Source: an uncultured Blautia sp.
GTDB taxonomy: Bacteria; Bacillota; Clostridia; Lachnospirales; Lachnospiraceae
DNA: 64,000 nucleotides
Assembly (NCBI GenBank): GCA_900551075.1
Contig: URVB01000002.1
Span: forward strand, 124,001-188,000
Direction of reading: 5' to 3'
Shown here: one piece after another, positions 33,903-42,883 of the stretch
Position numbering within the stretch: the stretch's first letter is position 1
How the letters are laid out: every line of letters begins with the position of its first letter
Translations under genes and position numbers: made by a program
Notes under the pieces: model-generated
Told to the model about the DNA's origin: nothing
What the model saw: only the letters and a program-made list of their open reading frames with translations
Databases searched by the model: none

Positions 33903-34783
33903 TTACTTTGTATTAATAAAATATGCCCCTATAATAATTAAAGTTGCACCAACTAATTCATTAAAAGACATTTTTTCTGAAAAAAACAAGAATCCTACTA
34001 CTAATGAAATTACCGGGGAAATGAACCTATATGCTGTCACTTTTGCAATATTCCATTTTCCCATTAAATACGTTGTGATTCTCGTTGTCATCATTGATCC
34101 AAAGACTGCTAAGTATAAAACAGAAATTAAAGACATTCCTGAAAATCCTCTGCTTCCCCGTTCAAATATGACACTTATCGTTGAAAGTATTATACCTCCA
34201 ACGCATAAAGATACGGCAATAAATGTAGATTGATCTATTGTTTTTACTTTGGATTTTAAAAATGCGGTTGAAAATGCAGCCCCTAAATATGCTAATAGAG
34301 CTATAATTAGGCAAACTATAACCAGATAATCAACGTCTACAATAACTGATTGCGTAAAAATCGCAATTACACCGATCATAGAAAATATAATCCCCCAAAT
34401 TTGCCTACCAGAAGTTTTTTCTCCTTTTAAAATATAATTAAAACCAATAGCAAAAACTGTTACACTTGCTGATAAAACTGACAGTAATCCACTTGGAAGA
34501 TATTGCCCCACCCAATATACAGCTCCAAACGGCAGTGCAAAATAAAACATTCCATAAAGTATTGCTGTATATAATGTTTCTTTATCCATATGAATTTTTT
34601 TGTCGCATATACATAAAACATCATACAGCATCCCGCAATTAAAAATCTTATTCCTGCGGTCCAGAAAGGAAGTCCCTCTTCTAATCCGGCTTTTTGAAAT
34701 GCATATGTGGTTCCACCTATAGTACAGAGAATGACAAATAAAAAAATATTAAATACATGGTTTTTATATCCTTTATCATTCAT
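33903..34783 (-). pseudogene. EamA/DMT-family exporter with a frameshift at an A7 run
   Basis: Two overlapping frames make one ten-helix drug/metabolite transporter of about 298 residues. The N-terminal part starts at 34783 (MNDKGYKNH, ribosome site AGAGG) and is in phase to YATKK; the C-terminal part continues from KKIHMDKETLY to FINTK. They join only if one base is added or the ribosome slips back by one at the seven A residues (34601-34595). It may be dead, phase-variable or rescued by slippage. It follows an ATP-grasp ligase and would export its product. Confidence 0.8.
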
Positions 34784-34797
34784 ATCGTTTCCTCTCT

Positions 34798-36099
34798 TTA
34801 ATGCGCTGAATTATTTAAGTGGCTCGGCATAGGAATCCCTTCTTCTATAGGATCAATTTTTATATTGATGTTTTTGACTGCCTGATCAATATATTCGACA
34901 AGTTCTGGAATTGTCTGAGTGTGCTTCCCGCACTTTAATATCAATCCTAAACGTTGTCCTCTACTAACTAAGTCTCCAACCTCAACACTTTGCTCAATTA
35001 TGTCAAACTTTTCAATAAACTCTGGTGCAAACAGACTTGTAAACTCTTTGATTTTCCCCTCCTCTTCCGGATATAAAACTCTAAATACAACGGGATTTGG
35101 ATTTCGATTCATTATATCAAAATTAGGTTTGTATCCTAACGCCAAATCAATCGCTACCGTATAGAGGTTTATATTTGTAGAATAATATGCTGAAGGAATA
35201 ATTAGTCCCCCACCTGTTCTTGCATTGATTTCTAATAATTGAATTTTTCCATCTTCTGAAATTCTATATTCTGTATGTGATATTCCATTATCAAATCCAA
35301 TTAATTTTAGAACCTGCTTCGTCTGCTCCTCAATATCTGTAGACAAAGTTTTCGTTATCCTCGGAGATGGGGTTGCCGAATACAATACTCGAAACAGAGG
35401 TGGCAATATGGGATTTAATTTATCATGTATGCAAATAACTGTCGTTTCACCATGATATGTACAACTCTCTACGCTTATCTGAAACCCTTGCAAACACTCT
35501 TCTAAAACCCACCCCTCTCCAATTCCTAACGTATCCTTTTTCTTTTCCTCGTCAAGCATTTTAAACTGTTCCGAAGCCTTTTTTAAATCAAAGATAATCC
35601 TTGTATAAGCCGACCCCAATCCATTCATCGGTTTTATAACACAGGGGACCCCTATAAAAGAAACAGCGCTTGTAAATTCTTCCAAATTTTTAATTAACCT
35701 ACTTTTGGGCTGCGGCATTTCCTTTTCGCTTAATGTCATTCGACAAAGTAATTTGTTTTTACACCTCAATACAGCGGAATAACTCGGACCACATAAATGA
35801 AAGTATTCATTTGCCAATGCGGTTACCTCTACATGGTAATCCGAATATGTAACAATTGCAGCAATCGGATATTTCTGATTAAAAATAGCTAAATCAGCGA
35901 TCAATGTATCTGCATTATTTGTATTCGTGTAGATAGTATGATCCGTTTTGCATTTATGCTCAAAATTATAATCCACTGCGACAGCCGTCGTATATCCTAA
36001 GTTTTTTGCGTATTTAATTGAACAACCATCCAGCATTCCCAATGAACACGGCGATATAAAAACTATACTTTTGTCTGCTTTTTCTCCTAACTTAATCAT
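34798..36099 (-). CDS. ATP-grasp ligase (amino-acid/peptide ligase type)
   Basis: An ATP-grasp enzyme of 433 residues. The N-terminal Rossmann-like part is followed by the ATP-binding segment VPCVIKPMNGLGSAYTRI and the Mg-binding EINARTGGGLIIPSAYY, the arrangement of dipeptide ligases and carnosine-synthase-like enzymes. The start at MIKLGE is set by GGAG after the previous stop. Base composition is clearly AT-rich compared with flanking genes. With the exporter downstream it suggests a small amide-type metabolite; the product is unknown. Confidence 0.82.
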   Translation of the reverse strand: MIKLGEKADKSIVFISPCSLGMLDGCSIKYAKNLGYTTAVAVDYNFEHKCKTDHTIYTNTNNADTLIADLAIFNQKYPIAAIVTYSDYHVEVTALANEYFHLCGPSYSAVLRCKNKLLCRMTLSEKEMPQPKSRLIKNLEEFTSAVSFIGVPCVIKPMNGLGSAYTRIIFDLKKASEQFKMLDEEKKKDTLGIGEGWVLEECLQGFQISVESCTYHGETTVICIHDKLNPILPPLFRVLYSATPSPRITKTLSTDIEEQTKQVLKLIGFDNGISHTEYRISEDGKIQLLEINARTGGGLIIPSAYYSTNINLYTVAIDLALGYKPNFDIMNRNPNPVVFRVLYPEEEGKIKEFTSLFAPEFIEKFDIIEQSVEVGDLVSRGQRLGLILKCGKHTQTIPELVEYIDQAVKNINIKIDPIEEGIPMPSHLNNSAH

Positions 36100-36112
36100 A
36101 TTTACAACTCCA

Positions 36113-36772
36113 TTAAATATATAAATTTCTGCCTTTCTGAATTGTCTGACCATCTAACTCTACATTTACATCTTTTATAATTAAATCATAATGTATCGGT
36201 GCATCTGTTCTTCCACCCAAAGAGATGCTAGTTCCAATTCCAATATGAATTGTTCCAAATACCCCCTCATCCTCCAGCATTATTCCTCTGAGTTTTGCAT
36301 TTGGATTTAAACCAACACCAAATTCTGCAATGTTATAAACATTTTTATTCTCAAATGATTTTAAGTTATCCGACAGAATTTTTGCATTTTTTGTGTCTTC
36401 TTCTATACTACTTATAAATCCGTTCTCTACTTTAATCCTAATGGGTTTTTCCAAAACTCCTATTCCCAAATATGGAACACTCCCATCTACAATAAGTATT
36501 CCATTAGCTGTTCCCTCTAATGGGACGACATTAATTTCTATATTGGGAGAAGACCCCAACTCTCCTTTTTTTACAATACTCGAAACTATATTTACTTTTT
36601 CTCCCCCTATTTTAAAAGTGAAATCTGTTCCATTATCAGATTTCAGATGAATCCAGCTTGCTTCTGAATATTTAGCCGCTAATCTGTTACACACTTCTTC
36701 CTGCTCTATATAATTTGTTTTTAGCAACGCTTCTGATTTAAAAATATCATCGTTAAAAGCTGTCATCAACAA
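36113..36772 (-). pseudogene. M29 aminopeptidase/NicX-like protein, N-terminally truncated
   Basis: The 219 readable residues match the C-terminal two-thirds of the M29-type fold: GTDFTFKIGG, PLEGTANGILIVDGS, NIAEFGVGLNPNAKLRGIMLEDEGVFGTIHIGIG and the final GGRTDAPIHYDLI. Full proteins have about 100 or more additional N-terminal residues. The frame remains open upstream for only about 12 codons (SRRRANGAR, which looks like the conserved approach to this domain) and then hits stops. No good ribosome site precedes the first start. It is therefore probably a broken gene. Confidence 0.65.
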
Positions 36773-37065
36773 TGTTCTTGCACCATTCGCCCGCCTCCTA
36801 CTTGGCTATCATCGAAACCAGACGGTAACAAATCACTAAATTTATCAAAGACGTTTTCCCTAATTGCTCGATTGATAAGCAAATTTTTTATTCCACTTTC
36901 ATAGCACCCCAAATAATTAAGAATATTCTCTGCCTCTTCATCAGATGCCATATAAGAAACGCTTCTGGTTCCTCCATAGCAATAATCCACATTTTCCTTG
37001 TTTTCATATGTCAGCCAAATGTCGGCATATTCATTATTAATTTTAATTACTTCATTTCTTTTCAT
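36766..37065 (-). CDS. Unknown 99-residue protein at the head of the AT-rich island
   Basis: I do not recognise this protein. It has a strong ribosome site (AAAGGAG) and lies just after a good promoter, so it is probably translated. It is acidic, has no signal peptide or membrane segment, and has three cysteines in the body. Its last residues overlap the truncated M29 frame in a different phase, so it may be the frame-shifted or deletion-joined start of that gene, or a separate gene. It is AT-rich like the genes after it. Confidence 0.5.
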   Translation of the reverse strand: MKRNEVIKINNEYADIWLTYENKENVDYCYGGTRSVSYMASDEEAENILNYLGCYESGIKNLLINRAIRENVFDKFSDLLPSGFDDSQVGGGRMVQEHC

Positions 37066-37093
37066 TTGTAAAAGCTCCTTTCATTTTTGAAAT

Positions 37094-37121
37094 ATTATAA
37101 TTTATAATTTGAAAGTTTCAA
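37094..37121 (-). promoter_or_regulatory. Promoter of the AT-rich island operon
   Basis: TTGAAA (37121-37116), 16 bases, perfect TATAAT (37099-37094) on the minus strand, 30 bases upstream of the 99-residue ORF. Confidence 0.65.
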
Positions 37122-37138
37122 TATATATGCCCTATTAT
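37109..37138 (+). promoter_or_regulatory. Divergent promoter sharing a palindromic -35
   Basis: TTGAAA (37109-37114), 18 bases, TATTAT (37133-37138). Its -35 and that of the minus-strand promoter are the two halves of the palindrome TTGAAA-G-TTTCAA (37109-37121). Confidence 0.5.
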
Positions 37139-37144
37139 ACGTTT

Positions 37145-37285
37145 TAGTGGCCTAATTAACTTTTACTTATTTACACATAGTACCCGTTAAGCCTTACTTT
37201 TCTTTATAAAAAATTCAAGAGCAAGTGTATCCGTCCTAAAAATCCTCATAGTGATATGTGTACCTGCTGTCATCAGCAGGTTTTT
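37145..37285 (+). ncRNA. Candidate small RNA ending in a terminator
   Basis: Transcription from the forward promoter would meet a strong terminator (ACCTGCTG/CAGCAGGT at 37262-37281, then TTTT) after about 140 bases, with no credible ORF between. It could be a small RNA or the remains of a lost gene. The rest of the 394-base gap is the promoter/operator of the P-type ATPase. Confidence 0.35.
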
Positions 37286-37373
37286 GAGCTTTATCCTTAT
37301 CCGGTTTCTTTTATCTATTGTACCCCAGCAACAGCTCTTATGAAATTTCCTTTCATTATTTCTCAATAATATA

Positions 37374-37403
37374 TTGACAAGTGCAGCTATATATGTTTAA
37401 ATT
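37374..37403 (+). promoter_or_regulatory. Promoter of the metal ATPase gene
   Basis: Perfect TTGACA (37374-37379) followed by AT-rich TTAAAT about 17 bases later; the -10 is weak, which fits a repressed promoter. Confidence 0.5.
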
Positions 37404-37406
37404 ATC

Positions 37407-37426
37407 ATATGAACAGTTAATCATAT
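37407..37426 (+). promoter_or_regulatory. SmtB/ArsR-type operator
   Basis: The inverted repeat ATATGA-N8-TCATAT with the interior ACAGTTAA closely matches the TGAACAGTTATTCA-type operators of SmtB/CzrA family repressors. It lies just downstream of the promoter of the ATPase gene and is the expected target of the ArsR protein encoded at 40297. Confidence 0.65.
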
Positions 37427-37459
37427 ATTAAAATGAGCATTTGAAAGGAGATTTTATAT

Positions 37460-40060
37460 ATGAGTGAACATAAACACGAACATCCTCATGAGCACGGCGG
37501 TTCCTGTGGCTGCGGACATGACCATTCCCATGGCGGTCACCACCATGAGCATCCTCACACCCCGGGACATCCTGAGGACTGTCAGTGCGAGCTCTGTCAT
37601 CCTCATGCAGAATACTGTGATGTCTGCGGACAGAGCCTGGCTAATTGTACCTGCAGCATGCCCGATGACGGTAAGGAAAAACGAGTATATATCCTGGAAA
37701 ATCTGGGCTGTGCAAACTGTGCTTCCAGGATGGAAGCTAAAATCAAGGAGCTTCCGGGTGTAAAGTATGCTACCATCACTTATGCCACCAAACAGCTTCG
37801 TCTATCTGCGGATAACCACGAAAAGCTTCTCCCGGAAATCCAGAATATCTGTACCTCCATTGAATCTCAGGTAAAGGTGGTTCCGAGAAACGGAAGCCTC
37901 CCTGGGGCTTACAGGACAAAAACCTATATTCTGGAGAATTTGGGCTGCGCACACTGTGCTTCTAAAATGGAAGAACAGATTGGGAAACTGGAAGGTGTGA
38001 CTAGCGCTACCATCACTTTTGCTACTAAGCAGCTTCGGGTAACTGCTAAAAATCCTGAGCGCTGTCTGCCGCAGATCCGCAAAATCTGTACCTCTATCGA
38101 ATCCCAGGTAAAGGTCATGGAAAAGGATACGGCACCCAAAAGTCCTGATACACTTCCCCTTGAAACAGAACGCACTTCCTCCAAAGAGCCGGCATCCACG
38201 GAACGTATAGAGCTGGCACAGATCATCACAGGCGCTGTTCTGTTTATTGCAGGAGAGGTTATGGGGCATATGGGCTTCGGAACTCTTTACACTCTTCCGG
38301 TTTTTATCATTGGTTATCTTATTCTTGGAGGGAAGATTCTTCTGGAAGCTGTGCGCAATATTTTCCATGGACAGATTTTTGATGAAAACTTCCTGATGAG
38401 CATTGCTACCCTCGGCGCATTTGCCATTCGGGAATACCCGGAAGCGGTAGGGGTTATGCTTTTCTACCGCATCGGTGAATATTTTGAGCACAAGGCCGTA
38501 GACAGAAGCCGCAGTCAGATCATGGATGCCGTTGACATGCGCCCGGAGGTTGTCAACCTTCTGGTTGGTGAGGATATACAAGTGATCTCCGCAGGGGACG
38601 CTCAGGTAGGCGACATTCTCCTGGTCCGCCCCGGTGACAGAATTCCTCTGGATGGTGTTATCGTTGAAGGTGACAGCCGGCTGGATACCTCCCCGATTAC
38701 CGGAGAACCGGTACCTGTTGCAGTAAAATTCGGTGACGAAGTAACCTCCGGCTGTCTGAATACTTCCGGCCAGTTAAAAATTCGTGTAGAAAAGCCATTG
38801 GAAGAATCCATGGTATCCCGTATTTTGGATTCAGTAGAAAATGCTGCCGCAAGCAAGCCCAAGATTGACCGGTTTATTACCCGTTTCGCTAAGGTATACA
38901 CCCCCTGCGTTGTATTGATCGCCCTTGCCACTGCAGTTCTTCCTTCTCTGGCAACAGGAGATTGGAACTACTGGGTTTATACGGCACTTACCTTCCTGGT
39001 AATGAGTTGTCCGTGTGCGCTGGTGTTAAGTGTACCCCTCGCCTTTTTCTCAGGTGTTGGTGCAGGCTCTAAAAAAGGCATTTTGTTTAAGGGCGGAGTT
39101 TCCATTGAAGCCTTAAGTCATCTGGGTGCTATTGTCATGGATAAAACAGGAACCATTACGGAAGGAAACTTCCAGCTTCAAACAATAGTTTCCACAAATG
39201 ATTACAAAGAAGACGACCTGCTTCGTATCTGCGCAGGCTGTGAACAAAACTCCACACATCCGATTGCACACAGTATCGTTACTGCTGCAAAGGAACGCGG
39301 GCTGAACCTGGATACCCCAATCGCTCTGGAGGAAATTGCAGGACACGGAATTTCCGCTACCATGCCGGAAGGCGATATTCTTTGCGGGAACCGCAAGTTA
39401 ATGGAACGCTGCCATATTTCGCTGCAAAATCTGAAAGAAGATACCCACGGCGCTGAGGTATTTCTTGCCATTAACGGCAAATTTGCCGGATATATGGTCA
39501 TCTCTGACACCATTAAGCCTGATGCCAAATCTGCTGTCAGCCGGCTGAAAGCCCTTGGACTTCATACCATTATGCTGACAGGAGATTCTGAAGACAGTGC
39601 CAAAGCAGTTGCTGCAGAAACCGGAATAGACGACGTATATGCAAAATTACTTCCGCAGGATAAACTGAATATCCTGAACAGAGTCCGCAACGATCACGGC
39701 GCAGTCATGTTCGTCGGAGACGGCATCAACGATGCACCCGTACTTGCAGGCGCTGACGTTGGCGCCGCTATGGGCAGCGGTGCAGATGCTGCCATTGAAG
39801 CAGCCGACGCAGTATTCATGACCTCCAGTGTGGAAGCAATCCCCCAATCCATTGACATTGCCCGCAGCACGAACCGCATTGCCGTACAAAACGTAGTATT
39901 TGCCCTTATCATAAAAGTAGCTGTTATGATTTTGGGACTTTGCGGCTTCGCCAATATGTGGATGGCCGTATTTGCCGACACAGGAGTTGCAATGCTCTGT
40001 GTACTGAATTCTGTCAGGATTTTGTACAAAAAAAACTGCACTGTTTATTTGCAAAATTGA
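37460..40060 (+). CDS. Zn/Cd/Co-type P1B-ATPase with His-rich tail and two HMA domains
   Basis: A metal-exporting ATPase of 866 residues. Residues 1-70 are a His/Cys-rich metal-binding tail. Two heavy-metal-associated-like domains follow with GCANCASRMEAKI and GCAHCASKMEEQI. The membrane metal site is MSCPCALVLS, the phosphorylation site DKTGTITEG and the hinge GDGINDAPVLAG. The HEGC-type His-Pro segment is STHPIAHS. The CPC motif plus a SmtB-type sensor points to Zn, Cd or Pb export rather than Cu. A terminator and the arsR gene follow. Confidence 0.93.
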   Translation: MSEHKHEHPHEHGGSCGCGHDHSHGGHHHEHPHTPGHPEDCQCELCHPHAEYCDVCGQSLANCTCSMPDDGKEKRVYILENLGCANCASRMEAKIKELPGVKYATITYATKQLRLSADNHEKLLPEIQNICTSIESQVKVVPRNGSLPGAYRTKTYILENLGCAHCASKMEEQIGKLEGVTSATITFATKQLRVTAKNPERCLPQIRKICTSIESQVKVMEKDTAPKSPDTLPLETERTSSKEPASTERIELAQIITGAVLFIAGEVMGHMGFGTLYTLPVFIIGYLILGGKILLEAVRNIFHGQIFDENFLMSIATLGAFAIREYPEAVGVMLFYRIGEYFEHKAVDRSRSQIMDAVDMRPEVVNLLVGEDIQVISAGDAQVGDILLVRPGDRIPLDGVIVEGDSRLDTSPITGEPVPVAVKFGDEVTSGCLNTSGQLKIRVEKPLEESMVSRILDSVENAAASKPKIDRFITRFAKVYTPCVVLIALATAVLPSLATGDWNYWVYTALTFLVMSCPCALVLSVPLAFFSGVGAGSKKGILFKGGVSIEALSHLGAIVMDKTGTITEGNFQLQTIVSTNDYKEDDLLRICAGCEQNSTHPIAHSIVTAAKERGLNLDTPIALEEIAGHGISATMPEGDILCGNRKLMERCHISLQNLKEDTHGAEVFLAINGKFAGYMVISDTIKPDAKSAVSRLKALGLHTIMLTGDSEDSAKAVAAETGIDDVYAKLLPQDKLNILNRVRNDHGAVMFVGDGINDAPVLAGADVGAAMGSGADAAIEAADAVFMTSSVEAIPQSIDIARSTNRIAVQNVVFALIIKVAVMILGLCGFANMWMAVFADTGVAMLCVLNSVRILYKKNCTVYLQN

Positions 40061-40072
40061 ACTTATCTAAAA

Positions 40073-40104
40073 GGACGGAGGTAAAGTATCTCCGTCCCTG
40101 CTTT
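40073..40104 (+). terminator. Terminator after the metal ATPase
   Basis: GGACGGAG (40073-40080) pairs with CTCCGTCC (40090-40097), followed by a T-rich stretch. Confidence 0.75.
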
Positions 40105-40194
40105 ATTTTGAAATCAAAATCCTTTTTTATTGCAGTTTCGGCAATTCGCCTAAAACAACCGGCCTTCTCGAATTTCAGCAAATAAAATAAAAAT

Positions 40195-40223
40195 TTGACC
40201 TGATTTCCTATTTGCGTTAAAAT
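40195..40223 (+). promoter_or_regulatory. Separate sigma-A promoter of the ArsR gene
   Basis: TTGACC (40195-40200), 17 bases, TAAAAT (40218-40223). No SmtB-like repeat is seen here, so the sensor may be made constitutively. Confidence 0.65.
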
Positions 40224-40296
40224 AAAAAAAAGATTTGCAATTGCCGGCTGAGGGAAGCGGTCACAGTTGCTTTTTACACCAATCGGAGGGATTGCC

Positions 40297-40605
40297 ATGA
40301 ATATTCAAAAAATAGATTGTCCAACAGATGATGAAACACTATACTGCCTCGCCGAATTGTTTAAAGTCTTCGGAGATCCTACCCGCATACGGATTCTTCA
40401 CACACTTTCCAAAGAAGAATTGTGCGTGCAGGATATTGCAGATAAGCTTTCCATGACACAGAGCGCCATCTCACATCAGTTGAGGATTCTCAAACAGAGC
40501 GCCCTGGTCAAATTCCGCCGGGACGGAAAGACGATCTACTATTCCCTGGCAGATGATCACGTTGCCACTATCATGAACCAGGGCCTGGAACATGTCTGCG
40601 AATAG
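40297..40605 (+). CDS. ArsR/SmtB-family metal-sensing repressor
   Basis: A 102-residue winged-helix repressor. LCVQDIADKLSMTQSAISHQLRILKQSALV is the recognition helix region and RDGKTIYYSL the wing. The C-terminal alpha-5 helix has D-D-H at about residue 88 and H-V-C-E at the end, the Asp/His and His/Glu pairs of the SmtB/CzrA zinc site. An N-terminal Cys (KIDCPTDD) could add a ligand for Cd or Pb. The start at MNIQKI is set by GGAGGG. Confidence 0.92.
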   Translation: MNIQKIDCPTDDETLYCLAELFKVFGDPTRIRILHTLSKEELCVQDIADKLSMTQSAISHQLRILKQSALVKFRRDGKTIYYSLADDHVATIMNQGLEHVCE

Positions 40606-40650
40606 CTATTAGAAATGTACAACAATGAAGGGGCAGTCTCCGTCTTGCGC

Positions 40651-40691
40651 AGAGAGGTGGAGTGCCGCACTCTGCGGCGCTCCACCTCTCT
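40651..40691. terminator. Long bidirectional hairpin
   Basis: AGAGAGGTGGAG pairs with CTCCACCTCTCT, with an inner CCGC/GCGG stem. It lies between the ends of two convergent genes. There is no long T run. Confidence 0.6.
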
Positions 40692-40692
40692 G

Positions 40693-41586
40693 TCACTGAT
40701 TTAAGATTCTTTCCTTCACATCCTCTACCGTATATGCCTCTGTCAATTCCTTCAGGCTTTCCGGTGAAGCATCCTCATTAAATACCCTGATCACCTGCAT
40801 CAAATCATTACAGCTATAGGCATTTTCATAAATTCCTGTGGTGTAGCCGTAAAGCTCAATGAAGCTCTCCCTGCTGTCTGCGGTCCAGAACCCCTGATAC
40901 AGACGAACTGCCCGGCCATCCTCCGTATTGGCTTCCCGATGTCCCGATATCGCGTTATAGAGCATTGCAAATGCCGGACCTGCCATAGAACCATACTTAC
41001 CCTCTACGTAATCGATTTTCGGATTGCCAAAGGCATCCTCCTCCTTAATTGCTTCAAAGTTCGCTTCTGTAAAACTATCAATAGCACCAACCATAATGTT
41101 GGAGCCCTGTGCAGCTTCCTGCCCGGAAATCCTGTCCAAATAAGTACTTGCATGGAAGGCGCTCATCAAAACGTCGCAGGTTCCCTCCGAAAAAGCGGCC
41201 TCCAGATTCGCAATACCTTCTCCCTCTTCTGTATAATCCGGACAAAGCGTTACAGACACACTTCCGTCTTCACTGGTCAGTGTAGTATTTTCTTCCGACA
41301 GCGCCAGTTCTTCAGAGGTTTCCCCCAGTACAAGACCCGCTTCTTCACTTAAGACATCCAGCATGCCCTCTGTTCTGGAAGCGTGCAGTGCGTTTCCTTT
41401 GGAAGCACCGCCTGTCATAATCACAAAGGATTTGGCATCTTTCTCAAGAAAATGCTCCGCCATAGCCCTTCCGGACTGATATACCGCATCCAGCTTAGGG
41501 CCAACGGTTCCCAAAAACCAGGGATTATCCTTAACAGCCTCATAGTCCTCATCACTGATGTTGTTGGAACCAAGCACATAGTACAT
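40693..41586 (-). pseudogene. Truncated sugar-type substrate-binding protein
   Basis: A 297-residue type I periplasmic-binding-protein fragment. It has interior strands (NPWFLGTVGPKLDAVYQSGRAMAEHF, FVIMTGGASKGN, CDVLMSAFHAST, IMVGAIDSF) but no signal peptide and no first lobe strands. The frame is open upstream for only ten more codons, up to the stop codon of the nitronate monooxygenase, where the protein reads directly into the middle of the fold. No ribosome site precedes the ATG. A deletion probably joined this remnant to the neighbouring gene. Confidence 0.65.
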
Positions 41587-41619
41587 CTCATTTTCTTCGC
41601 AGGCGGTACAATCTTCTTT

Positions 41620-42675
41620 TTAGCCAGCCAGCTCTGCCATAAGCTCCGCCACCGTTGTCATCTTCTTAAGACGCGCTGCGCTGGAGCCGCAAAAAATCAA
41701 TCCGTTTTCCATATCTCCCTTAACTGCCGCAATCAGTGCCTGTGTGATACAATAGGGGGCTTTTGCCGGATTGCATGCGGCCAGACAGGCAAGACACCGC
41801 TTCACAGGAATCTGACCTTTCGCAGCCTTATTCAAAAAAGCATTGTGCACCGCGCGCCCCGGCATTCCAACCGGGCTTTTGATAATTTCAATGGAAGAAG
41901 CCTCCGCATCCAAATATGCCTGTTTAAAGGCAGGCGCCGCATCACATTCCTCCGTTACTACAAAACGGGTTGCCATTTGTACGCCATCCGCACCAAGGGA
42001 AAGTATGTGCTCAATATCCTTTTTGTCAAAAATTCCGCCTGCTGCAACTACGGGTACCACACGTCCATATTTTTCTGCATATTCCTTTACAATGGTAATA
42101 ATCTCCCGTATCTCCCTGTCATAATCAAAAGAAGGCATGTTCTCCAGCTCCTCTCTGGTAAACCCCAGGTGTCCGCCTGCCTTTGGTCCCTCAATCACGA
42201 CCATATCCGCTGTACGCTGATAGCGCCTGTCCCAAAGCTTTAGAATCACCTGCGCAGACCTGGCGGAGGAAATAACCGGAGCAATTTTTGTCTGCTCCTC
42301 ATAACCCTTCACGAATCCGGGCAAATCTGCCGGAAGTCCGGCTCCACTGATAATGATATCCGCACCGGCTTCACACGCTGCCTGCACCTGGGCCGCATAT
42401 TCCTTCGTCGCAACCATGATGTTCACCCCGACCAGACCATCCCGTGCCTGTTGCCTGGCTTTCATGATATGTCTTTTCAGAGCACGAAGATTACTTGCAT
42501 GACAGTTTGTCAAAAAATCCGGCTCCGTAAATCCGATTTGCGCAGCGGAAATCACACCAACTCCTCCCTCTGCCGCCACAGCACCCGCAAGACCCGAAAG
42601 ACTGACCCCTACTCCCATCCCTCCCTGAATAATGGGAATACGCGCTGTCTTATTTCCAATTACTAATGGTTTCAT
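41620..42675 (-). CDS. Nitronate monooxygenase (2-nitropropane dioxygenase family)
   Basis: An FMN-binding TIM-barrel protein of 351 residues. The start PIIQGGMGVGVS, the middle DIIISGAGLP, VVIEGPKAGGHLG and VPVVAAGGIFDKKDIEHIL are family hallmarks and include the active-site His (GGHLG). In anaerobes such proteins may detoxify propionate-3-nitronate or act as enoyl-ACP reductase-like (FabK) enzymes; the Cys cluster near the end (CLACLAACNPAKAPYC) suggests the clostridial sub-group. AAGGGA precedes the ATG. Confidence 0.87.
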   Translation of the reverse strand: MKPLVIGNKTARIPIIQGGMGVGVSLSGLAGAVAAEGGVGVISAAQIGFTEPDFLTNCHASNLRALKRHIMKARQQARDGLVGVNIMVATKEYAAQVQAACEAGADIIISGAGLPADLPGFVKGYEEQTKIAPVISSARSAQVILKLWDRRYQRTADMVVIEGPKAGGHLGFTREELENMPSFDYDREIREIITIVKEYAEKYGRVVPVVAAGGIFDKKDIEHILSLGADGVQMATRFVVTEECDAAPAFKQAYLDAEASSIEIIKSPVGMPGRAVHNAFLNKAAKGQIPVKRCLACLAACNPAKAPYCITQALIAAVKGDMENGLIFCGSSAARLKKMTTVAELMAELAG

Positions 42676-42724
42676 AAATTATTATCCCTTTCAAATTATT
42701 TGACTATCAAAATATCTTATCATA

Positions 42725-42753
42725 GATATACTACATTTTCGTTATAAAGTCAA
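42725..42753 (-). promoter_or_regulatory. Promoter of the nitronate monooxygenase gene
   Basis: TTGACT (42753-42748), 17 bases, TATATC (42730-42725) on the minus strand, followed by a small TATCT/AGATA inverted repeat. Confidence 0.5.
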
Positions 42754-42818
42754 GATGCAAAAGTAATAAATAGCTTATGATATAGTTTTAAATACTATCT
42801 GCGTGTTGAATAATAGAT

Positions 42819-42846
42819 GCCGCAAAACTTTTTCATGTATTGCGGC
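42819..42846 (-). terminator. Weak terminator-like hairpin after the ABC operon
   Basis: GCCGCAA (42819-42825) pairs with TTGCGGC (42840-42846) about 40 bases after the last ABC gene. It has no T run. Confidence 0.4.
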
Positions 42847-42883
42847 TTCTGCTGCAGTAACTAAAAACACTTTTCCCAGTCAA

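Noticed and set aside
37256..37370. Short forward ORF starting MCTCCHQQ across the terminator
   Set aside because: No ribosome site, and it crosses a strong terminator hairpin.
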